Shown here: positions 1 to 8,245 of the stretch, piece by piece
Numbering within the stretch: position 1 is the stretch's first letter
Layout: every line of letters begins with the position of its first letter
From: Lolium rigidum
Taxonomy: Eukaryota; Streptophyta; Magnoliopsida; Poales; Poaceae
DNA: 64,000 bases
NCBI RefSeq assembly: GCF_022539505.1
Contig: NC_061508.1
Coordinates: 347,275,484 to 347,339,483, forward strand
Direction of reading: 5' to 3'
The notes under the pieces: generated by a model
Told to the model about the DNA's origin: nothing
What the model saw: only the letters and a program-made list of their open reading frames with translations
The model's database searches: none
Translations under genes and position numbers: made by a program

Positions 1-187
1 CTAAGTATATTTGAAATTATTTTAACAAAAGGAAATGCTCAATTGTCTAAGAAATAGAAAAAAAAGATGAAATAATGCGCTCCTCCATGTCTTTTTTTTT
101 TCATTTTAGATCACATATCCTTCTTTCTGGAAAAGAAAATGACTGGGCACTTCATCTCTAATGTACAAGAAGCCACGCACGCGCATA

Positions 188-425
188 CTCCCTCCGTTCT
201 GAAATAGTCTACATTCTAGCCCCAAAATTTGTTCTGAAATACTCTACATTATAGCTTTTAGTCAACAACAACACTGAAAACGAGGTGGTTTCACTCTTTA
301 TATTGGATGTTGTTATTTTCAATGTAGCTTGGATTGGTTGTTCAAATATCTAAGTAGTACTAATAAATGCACTACTAATTTGCCTCATTTTTTCTAGAAT
401 GTAGACTAAATCAGAACGGAGGGAG
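188..425. mobile_element. Stowaway-type MITE (238 bp)
   Basis: The terminal inverted repeats read CTCCCTCCGTTCTGAAATAG at the left and the complement of CTAAATCAGAACGGAGGGAG at the right, flanked by TA on both sides (186-187 and 426-427). Both features are hallmarks of Tc1/mariner-related Stowaway MITEs of grasses. The paralogous segment near 27530-27545 has GCGCATACATATAT with a single TA and no insert, so the empty site is visible in this window. It lies about 100 bp beyond the stop codon of the minus-strand gene, so it could sit in that gene's 3' UTR. Confidence 0.92.
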
Positions 426-526
426 TACATATATAAACTGGATCGAACGCTTATTCATGACCTCAGACAAGAGGATCAAACGAAATAACATGCATGCACC
501 GCATCTTACATTTACTGATCCCCTTC

Positions 527-928
527 TCAACGGGTGAATGGATACCACTGATTTTTGGAGCCAGGAGCGGGGCGGTAGTAGGGCTCGTCGAACCACCAGA
601 TCTTCCTCCACAGGATCCCCACCACCGACGACGCCGCCGATCCAGCAGGAGCCTGTGCCGAACTCGACGACGCAGCAGGCGCCGGCGCCTCCTCCCCCAC
701 GAAACCCAGCTCCCATTCCATCAGTAGCTCCGACAATGGTGTCTCAGCCTCAGCCGGAGCGGCCCCCGGGGTTCCATCTTGAAAACCAGGAACGCCTGGT
801 GCTGGCGCTTCTGCGTCGTGAAGGACGACACGAGCTGCGTGCGCGGTTTGCCGGGACGACGAGGTCGTGGTGGCGATGAGGAAGGAGAGCAGGAGGAGCA
901 GCGTGGCGGTGCTAGTGGACGGCGCCAT
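527..928 (-). CDS. Small secreted protein, 133 residues, unrecognised family
   Basis: The start chosen is the ATG at 926-928 because the protein then opens with a clear signal peptide (MAPSTSTATLLLLLSFLIAT, then a polar Ser/Thr stretch and an Ala-rich cleavage region near residue 30). An in-frame ATG 27 codons upstream (1007-1009) would bury that hydrophobic core. The middle is rich in Ala, Pro, Glu and Ser and looks disordered. The last 31 residues are aromatic and basic (ILWRKIWWFDEPYYRPAPGS, ending WYPFTR) and differ by one residue from the broken paralogue at 27646-27859, whereas the middle differs more. That pattern fits a secreted peptide precursor or small apoplastic protein, but this is inference. 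No family is recognised. The reading frame is intact and intronless. Confidence 0.7.
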   Translation of the reverse strand: MAPSTSTATLLLLLSFLIATTTSSSRQTAHAARVVLHDAEAPAPGVPGFQDGTPGAAPAEAETPLSELLMEWELGFVGEEAPAPAASSSSAQAPAGSAASSVVGILWRKIWWFDEPYYRPAPGSKNQWYPFTR

Positions 929-1036
929 TGGATCGGTTGATGCTTGGGAGTCGATCGGGGGCAGTTTGATGGAAGTTTGATCGATGAGAACGATCGAGCT
1001 GCAGCGCACTGTGAATCACGCGGTGAAGGTTGTTGC

Positions 1037-1044
1037 TTTATAGT
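1037..1044 (-). promoter_or_regulatory. Probable TATA box of the secreted-protein gene
   Basis: The minus strand reads CTATAAAG about 110 bp upstream of the chosen ATG. The matching place in the second copy (40063-40070) reads TATAAATA, so an A/T-rich TATA element is kept in both copies. Position and conservation support a core promoter; no transcript evidence is available. Confidence 0.5.
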
Positions 1045-1584
1045 CCGAGTTTTATGGAGATGCAATTGTTAAGTAGCGTACGTGTTGCCGAGTTAAATTC
1101 GTAGTGGAACGGTTTAATCAAGAAAATGTTTACTGTGTCACCCGTTGATGGTAACCCCAGATTTAGTCAAGAGTACTCCACATAGTGGTGAAACGTACAG
1201 AGCCACCAATTCATGTGGTGGGGCTTTAATTTGGCAGCCACTAGCTAGTTCATGGTGCTATGGTGGGGCTTTAATTTGGGCACGATGCAATCGTACGTTT
1301 CAACTTTCAGCGGGCGCGTTTGGTTACCTCGATCGGATTTCTGCACCACTGGCAATGAGACGGGAGCCCCATCTCATTTCGGGTGGGTCACACTGCAGGT
1401 TTGGGCTGTTGTTTGGCAGCCTGGGCTGAAGCTTTTGGTCCAGCAGAAACGTGAGGCTCAATTTGTTAGTGTCATACGAGCCCAGTTTTAGCCTCATCGC
1501 TTATCTACATGGTAACCTTACCTCTCACCTCCTCACCTATCACAAAGCTTCACGTCGCCGTTCACAAGCTTCGGCACATCGGCG

Positions 1585-1773
1585 ATCACGAAGGCAGACA
1601 CCACCATGGCACCGTCGGGTCACGCCGGTCAAAACCATCACCACGTCACCTACCACTAAGACGAAGAGCACCATGACACCGTCGGTCACGCCACTCGCAA
1701 GCATGGACATGTTGCCGACCACGCAGATGAAGACCACCATGGCACCGTCGTTCACGCCGGTCACAAGCATCGC
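1585..1773. repeat. Imperfect minisatellite, about 66-67 bp x 3
   Basis: ACCATGGCACCGTCG-like cores start at 1603, 1670 and 1736, each followed by a CACGCC(G/A) and CAAGCAT-type stretch. The 66-67 bp spacing keeps frames open on both strands across the array, which explains the overlapping ORFs. The array ends where an LTR fragment begins at 1774. No gene is supported here. Confidence 0.65.
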
Positions 1774-2378
1774 TGATATGTTGCACACATATCTATAATT
1801 TTTGATGCTCCATGCTTGTTTTACACCAATTTCTATATGTTTTGTTTACCACTTCGTGATACTTTTATGCATTTTCTGAAACTAACCTATTGACAAGATG
1901 CCAGAGTGTCAGTTCCTGTTTTCTGCTGTTTTTGTATTTCAGAAAAGTTGTACAGGAAATATTCTCGAAATTGGACGAAACAAAAGCCAAACCTCATTTT
2001 TTTTCCTACACGAAGATGGAGTCTAGAGCAGATACGGCGGAGGGCACCGAGGTGGCCACACCATGCCTAGGCGTGGGCCCACCTCTGGCCGCGCCTAGAG
2101 GTGGTGTGGGCCCCTCGGGCGCCCACCGACCTCGCGCTTCCGCCTATATATTGCCTTCGACACGAAAACCTTAAATACTAGAGTTATATTCCCCGAAAAG
2201 TTCCGCAGCTCCGCCGCCATCGAAGACAAGTTTCGGGGGTCAGAAGTTCCTGTTTCGGCACCCTGCCGGGACGGGAATTGACCCCCGGAGCCATCTCCAT
2301 CGACTCCATCGCCTCCACTTCGACTCCATCATGTTTTGTGAGTAGTTCCCCCGTGGACTATGGGTTCTTGGCTATCAC
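1774..2378 (+). mobile_element. Truncated LTR of the TGATACGTCT Gypsy-like family
   Basis: It starts with TGATATGTTGCACACATATC and continues with the family's shared text: ATTGACAAGATGCC, the AAATATTCTCGAAATTGGAC stretch, a CCTATATATTG TATA-like motif and the GGGGGTCAGAAGTTC segment. It is closest in wording to the LTR at 41603. It breaks off around TGGACTATGGGTTC without reaching an LTR end and with no internal region attached. Confidence 0.8.
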
Positions 2379-2552
2379 ATAGTTCCTTGTATTGCTTAGC
2401 ATAAGTTGTTGGCGCACATAGGTGAACCTAGTTCATATAGGTTTTGGACGTCCCAGATTAAACACTATTTTTATTCCGCATATGTGAAGCTCATCTCGTA
2501 AAAGTTTTAAATTGACTATTCACCCCCTCTAGGTGACATATGTGTCCTTTCA
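2379..2552 (+). mobile_element. LTR 3'-end fragment (TTCACCCCCTCTAGG type)
   Basis: The stretch ending ATTCACCCCCTCTAGGTGAC and GTCCTTTCA is the usual 3' end of a class of grass LTRs. The reverse-complemented form of the same signature is at 16745. Only the last ~170 bp is present; there is no start, internal region or visible target duplication. Confidence 0.45.
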
Positions 2553-2939
2553 GTACTTTTTTGTATGGATGATTAAAATTATACTCATTACTACTTGAAA
2601 AGGACATAGGATGTCAAGGACTTATCTAACTTTGAATATATCTATATACTCTGGACAGAGTACAAGTTTTTAAGTGTTCAACACACATTGAAAAGTAAAT
2701 CTCAACATCACGATAAGAGTAAACGGGAAATCCCCCGTGGCCTAAGGCGTGCAAAAGGGAAAACATCATGGCTTAGGACATGCAAAGGTAAAAGAAAACT
2801 AAGTTGGATCGATGTTGTAAACTATTCGAGGGTGGAACACATGGGGGGAGCCATTAGTTTGCTCAAAGACCACCTTCCCAGCAGTGGCAGGTTGCATCCC
2901 GTCAACCACATTAACCAGCTCAACAAGGTCTCACTTGTA
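2553..2939. other. Intergenic, nothing recognised
   Basis: AT-rich sequence without a convincing ORF. The 96-codon plus-strand frame running through 2688-2978 ends inside the MITE at 2940 and has no family features. Confidence 0.5.
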
Positions 2940-3003
2940 CTCCCTCCGCCCCAAATAAGGTGTCTTAGTCAAATCTAAGACACCCTATTTGGGATGGACG
3001 GAG
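2940..3003. mobile_element. Very short Stowaway-type MITE (64 bp)
   Basis: Nearly the whole element is one hairpin: TCCCTCCGCCCCAAATAAGG and TGTCTTAG at the left pair with CTAAGACA, CCCTATTTGGGATGGACGGA at the right around a short AATCT-like loop. TA flanks it at 2938-2939 and 3004-3005. Confidence 0.85.
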
Positions 3004-3005
3004 TA

Positions 3006-4194
3006 CCTTTTATGGGTATTTGTATGATGCAGACAAATACACACTAGTGGTTCAAAGCATTGCAACAGGATGAGGAAATTGCAGCTTTCACCATGTCCCA
3101 CTTCATGTGTTGCACAAAGAACCACCTCGTACGGACCTTACATTTTAATGCTTCAAATCATGAAAGTTTATAACCTTTGAGAAATATTTAAAATGGTTTT
3201 CATCCAAATATGTTTTTTTTCTGATGTGCACTACGATATATTAGAACAATTTTATATGAAGAATCAATGGTTACTCACAAAATTAAACTATGCAATTTTG
3301 CAAATCAAATACTAGTGAAAAACTAAACAAATCATTGAAAACTAATTGTTCCTCCAAAGTTTATGATTCTTTATCGATTCCTTATTGTATATAACATAGG
3401 TATGAACAATTTATGAATTAGTAAATCACACCCTATAAAGCATCTATGATTTTTTTATTTTTGTAAGTATGATTATTTTCCTATAATCTATTTAGCGGGT
3501 TACGAGTATTTTCTAATATGATTTTGTACACACACGCATGGGCGTGGGTGTGTTCTGGACCGTCGATTTATTCCTCTAAATTCCCGCTCGTCTTGGTAGA
3601 TGAAAAGATTCTTTTCTCTCTCCTCCTTTTATCCGAATCCCAAAGTAAAATAAACGGTTACAAAAACACCCACACCCATATGTGTAAGTACAAAAATATT
3701 TCCCAGCAAAGAACATTTTAAAGTGAAAAGTTGATGATACATATATAATTGAGTCTATTACATTAATTTCATAATTTTTGGAGAACAATATTTTTATGAG
3801 ATTTTAAGTTTTTACTATAATTTTGAAAATGAACACTCAATACTAATCAAATGTAAGTAAATATATCTGAAACATATAAAACTTAAAAGTTTTGTACATC
3901 AATTGAAGCAATGCGAGGCAAATGTGTTGTACTACAATCAATTGAGCGAGTTGGTTGGTTAGATAACCAAGCGGCGAAAATCACAATATATTAGACAATT
4001 ATTACCAGACAGAAACCGCAAAACAAAACTGTTCAGGTGATGTTTTGTGCAACACATGGGGGAAGTTACAAGTTCCTCCACTAGGACTGTCTATATATTG
4101 CCTTGCTTTCCAGGTAAATATTGACATCTTAGGCTAGTCACAAGCAGTTACGGAGCGACCAAGTCGTTGGTATTTGTAAAATTTATTGTGTCTT
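3006..4194. other. AT-rich intergenic sequence
   Basis: No gene is supported. It contains one inverted-repeat element (3522-3695, listed separately); the rest is low-information AT-rich sequence with short frames only. Confidence 0.5.
3522..3695. mobile_element. Inverted-repeat MITE-like element, family unclear
   Basis: The left end TTTTGTACACACACGCATGG with GCGTGGGTGTG matches the complement of the right end, which reads TTTTGTACTTACACATATGG with GTGTGGGTG. The terminal repeats are about 30 bp with a few mismatches, and the element is about 174 bp. No clean target duplication is seen, so superfamily is undecided. Confidence 0.5.
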
Positions 4195-4600
4195 TTATAT
4201 GTAGATAACCGATAATGCACTCTCTCTATCCTAGTGAACATGGCACAATATTTTATTACTCTGTCTAAATACATCTAAATTTAGATAAATTTAAAATATC
4301 CTTTATTGGACAAAGTGAGTACGATTTTCCACAAATTAAAGCGCAGGGGTGTAGTTTACCCTATTTGTTCCAAGACTACACCTCTCACCCATTTATTTGG
4401 AGATAAAATATCGAGAGAGAGAAAAAGAGAGATGTTAATTGGGACATTGGGCATTGGCCGTGCATGTACAATTGCACATGTGGGCCGAGGAGAAATTATT
4501 GCAACGTTGGGAGCGAGAGGGTAGATCTGCACGTCATGTGGGAGAGAAACAAGGAGGCAACTCGATGTGGGAGATAAAATCCAGGAACATATCACACGAT
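4195..4600. repeat. Dispersed duplicated block, copy 1
   Basis: It matches 7888-8245 in the same orientation (shared text includes CTATTTGTTCCAAGACTACA and AAATTATTGC(A/G)ACGTTGGGA). A degenerate MITE-like inverted repeat (about 4258-4318; 7950-8006 in the other copy) is inside both copies, so it predates the duplication. Neither copy contains a supported gene. Confidence 0.75.
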
Positions 4601-5803
4601 TTAGGGTTATGTTTGCAGAAATTTTCTCACGGGAGTCCCCTTTATACAAGAGGCAAAACTTTCACCCCTAGATCAAGGGAATGTAGGGAGCAACACATAA
4701 AGAGAACACTACAATAGTGTACTGGGCTAAATAAAACATGCATGTTTCAATTCTGAGACCACGAAACACATATGGGAACCTTTAGTAACTTCAAAAGTAA
4801 ATTATATCATGATAGAATATACAAATGAAGATACCAACATGCAAGGTAAGGGGTGGGGGAGTATAATCGAAATAAACTCGTTGTAAATATCTTAGACACA
4901 TGATAAATCTATAGATATCTACAACCAAGCTAGGAAATCATACCCTGGAAACCTATTTTAAGATGTTAGATTCTTACCCTTAAGGATCCTTGAAAAGATA
5001 TATGAATATACTAAAGCAAGCGTTAGTGCAGAACAAACATTGCAACACAAGTGAAAATAATATAAACTAAGAAATTTCATTTTGGAAAACCACTATACCT
5101 TGCAAGAAATTGTGTTTAGGGAAAAAAGATTATAAACACGAAAATTAGATTTTGAAAGACCAACAAACTTCTACAACAAAACATGATTTATGAATTTGCA
5201 TTTTGCACAGATGTGTTTGTGGATCTTTGATTTCATAACAGATAGTGTTATCTTGATATTTAGCAACATTCTTGCTTGAGTAATTTTGATACACTGATTC
5301 GTAAACAAGTAAAAATGTTCAATATAATTAAGTGATTATTGTGGATGTCAAGTATCGACAATATCATCAAATTTTCCTTAAAACACAGGTGGGCCTCAAG
5401 TTTCCACATAATTCTCCTTGTTGTATTTTAACCTTTCTATCGTTACCATGTACTAGTTAGTTAACAGTGAACATTGTGAACCAGCGATTCATACACTAAG
5501 CATGTTGTACAGATTTCAGTCCGATGATCCTGGCAAGCACAGAATCAAACGCCCATGAATGACAAGAAAACACATTCTTCATCGGTCTTCATTTTAGTAG
5601 CATGTGTGCTCATCAATAACATCACATTCTTGTTGTAGTGCATAATAACGATACTGCCAAAATGGCTTTTTGCAGTGAAAATAGCAGACCCAATAGTTGC
5701 AAGAAAAACACGTCAGAGTAATACATATTCTTTATTAGAAATGCATCTGTTCAATTTTTTCATTACATCGCAACAATACAAGATATTTCTCAAAGCTTTG
5801 GAT
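4601..5803. other. AT-rich intergenic sequence
   Basis: No gene is supported. A stretch around 5510-5620 (containing CGGTCTTCATTTTAGTAGCA) matches 7795-7885, so another duplicated block lies here, in a different order relative to the 4195-4600 block. Confidence 0.5.
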
Positions 5804-7018
5804 GCATCACGTGGATATTATCGAAATAGGCTTTCGCCCCGCTATATTAATATAGCAACACCGATACAAGATAGAGACCACCGCTGGGGCAAACAGCACA
5901 TCAAAGCCCAGAAGAAAACATAAGAAGAAGAAAAGAGGAAAACAACGTCGACTAAGCCGGATCGACGAAAACAAAGATGATCCGCAACCGCTGCACCCTC
6001 CGGAGAATTCCCACCACGATCTTGGCCCTCCGAAGCGCCGCTTACCAAAGCAGTACCTTCAAGAAGGGATGCGACGATGACGACGCTGCTGCCTGGACAA
6101 ATCCTAGGGTTTTCCCCGATATGCGGGAGGGTTGTGGGTAGGGGGAACCCCGACGCCCCTCAAGAAGGAAGGCGGCGCAGCCGCCAGCGTCACCGCGTCG
6201 GTGTCGACCATCCGACAGGGATTTCTCCCGTCCCCCAAAGAACCACAACCCGGACACTCCATCGCGCTCCGCCAATCTTGCCGTCCACCAACGCGCGCCA
6301 CCACGATCTTGCAATCACCATTGCCGTCTCACCGTGGCCCAAAGACGACGGCCGACGAAACCGGGAGGAGACATCCCGAGCCTAGGAGGGTCTGGACAGC
6401 AGCCACGCGGGAGGGCACAACCTCCACCGCCAACCTGCGGCGACAGACCGGACGCAGCCTACGGGAGCATACCAGGCCCCTTCGGCCCGGCCGAGCCCGA
6501 CGGGCTCGTGAAGCTCTCGTGGCCGCGCTGCAGTCCGCGCGCCGCCGTCCTAACCGTCCTCAGCCGGAGCAGCTTCATCGGCCGCCGTGAGCAGACACAC
6601 CAGACCTGGCCCGTCCAAGCCCAGATGGGGCCCGAGGGGCCCAGATCCGGGCCAGGAGGCGCCGCCGTTGGCCGTCCCGCTGCCAAGTGGCCGCGCCGCC
6701 GCCGTCGAACCACCCGGAGCCGAGCCACCTGAGGAGCGCCGCCGCCGGAACCTTGACCACCAAAGCGCACCGCCGCCGGACGAGGGAGCCCCCGCGCCTC
6801 CCCACCACGCGCGCGGGTAAGGGCAAGGCCGCCGCCGCCGGCACCGCGCGGGCTTTGCCCGGTGGCCTGCGCCGGCGGCGGCGGTGGGGGAGGAGGAGGA
6901 GATGCGGCCTAGACGCTAGGGTTGCTGAGGTCGCCCCGAGTCCGCCCGCGGGGACGGACGGGGGACGAAGCGTTTCCCCGATTTCTGTTTCGCCTCCTTG
7001 ATCGCATCACGTGGATAT
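5804..7018 (-). mobile_element. ORF-less LINE derivative with 15-bp target duplication
   Basis: The element body is 5819-7003 on the minus strand, flanked by identical GCATCACGTGGATAT (5804-5818 and 7004-7018). Its 5' half is very GC-rich, like a grass LINE 5' leader. Its 3' end (minus strand TATAGCGGGGCGAAAGCCTA) is a common 3' terminus of grass non-LTR elements. At 1185 bp it carries no endonuclease or reverse transcriptase; the many overlapping frames here are GC-composition artefacts. The target duplication and the two ends fit a retrotransposed deletion derivative copied by another LINE's enzymes. The family assignment is from end similarity only. Confidence 0.75.
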
Positions 7019-7887
7019 GGGGAAGTCTCTCATTGGGAGGTGTCGTCTCTTGTGCAACCTTGCACGTAGATCGTTTTTATTTTCTAGTAGCCTCATAATG
7101 CCGCTTGCCTAACATTTCATCAGTGAAGGATTGAAATTGTGTAAAACACAATCCTCCTGAGTATTTTGGAGCAGAGATATCCTTGGAAGATTTCCAGTGC
7201 ATACTATCCTATCTATAGAGTGAACTGATCAATTTAGCTAAACTTGGAGCATACTGTAAACATTATGTGAGTTTAATACTTCACCCATCCATAAAAGAAT
7301 GTCTTGACTTTTTTTAGAACTAAGATACGTATACATATGCATGCATATTTCGATAAAATTGAGACGTCCTTTTTTAGGCGGTGGAAGGAGTAGAAATTGT
7401 TGATTATGCGGGTAGAGCTTGAATTTCCGCATCGAGATTTATTACTAACTTAGTTTGGATCATTGCATTTTGATGAATCCGAAGCAGGTCATAGAGCTAC
7501 CGTATTGTGGAAAGGACGGCATTATAGTCGTCAGTTGTTAAACATGTACCATCACAACACACGTAAGCACGCAGACGAGCTATAGCCACCCCGTTGACGC
7601 AGCGTGCCGCTTCGCACCACCGGTCCGCAGACCGCAAACCGAGTGTCACCCCGCGTGGTGCGGAGCATGGAGACGCGTCCTCGCGCTTTCCTCTTCTTCC
7701 TCCCTGGACCCATGGTGCCGTCAATGTCTCATACCCAAATTGAAATCCAAATCGAAATCTAGCAATTCCTACCTCGATAATGTTGAACAAATTCTAGTCC
7801 TATGATTTTGGCAAGCAAGGAATTAAATGCACTTGATGATGAAAAAACACTTTCTTTATCGGTCTTCATTTTAGTAGCACTTGTTAT
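7019..7887. other. Intergenic, one MITE, no gene
   Basis: It holds the MITE at 7279-7390 and the duplicated stretch near 7795-7885. No ORF here has family features. Confidence 0.5.
7279..7390. mobile_element. Diverged Stowaway-like MITE
   Basis: The left end CTTCACCCATCCATAAAAGA with ATGTCTTGACTTT pairs imperfectly with the complement of the right end (CTCCTTCCACCGCCTAAAAA then GGACGTCTCAATTT). TA flanks both sides (7277-7278 and 7391-7392). Confidence 0.7.
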
Positions 7888-8245
7888 ATGTTGATGACCA
7901 ATAAAGTGCACTCTCTCAATCCTAGTGAACATGGCATAATATTTTATTACGATGTCTAAATACATCTCAATTTGGATAAATTAAAACATCCTTTATAGGA
8001 CGGAGTTAGAACAATTTTTCCCAAATTAAAATGTGTGGGGTGTGGTTTACCCTATTTGTTCCAAGACTACACCTCTCCCCTGTATATTTGGAGCTAAAAT
8101 ATATATAGAGAGTTGTTAATTGTGATGTCAGGCCGAGGATAAATTATTGCGACGTTGGGAGAGAGAGGGCAGACATGTGCGTCATGTGGGACAGAAACAA
8201 GGAGACAGTTCGCTGTGTGAGAGAAAATCTAGGAACATATCACAA
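7888..8245. repeat. Dispersed duplicated block, copy 2
   Basis: It matches 4195-4600. Similarity stops at ATCACAA (about 8245), exactly where the truncated internal region of the LTR element to the right begins, so that element's left breakpoint cuts this block. Confidence 0.75.

Larger units (their letters stand above)
1..1296. repeat. Segmental duplication, copy 1
   Basis: This segment matches 27375-27859 plus 39775-40262 in the same orientation. The match covers the 3' flank, coding region and 5' flank of the small secreted-protein gene. It begins at or before the first base of the window and fades after the second copy of a GGGGCTTTAATTTGG motif near 1262-1279. Copy 1 carries a MITE that copy 2 lacks; copy 2 carries a CACTA element that copy 1 lacks. 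Apart from those two insertions the copies align throughout by eye. Confidence 0.85.

Noticed and set aside
1145..1491. Two plus-strand frames of 94 and 79 codons
   Set aside because: They straddle the end of the duplicated segment and have no conserved counterpart in copy 2.
6042..7001. Many overlapping frames on both strands
   Set aside because: They lie inside the GC-rich leader of a LINE derivative, show no domain and disagree in frame; a GC artefact.
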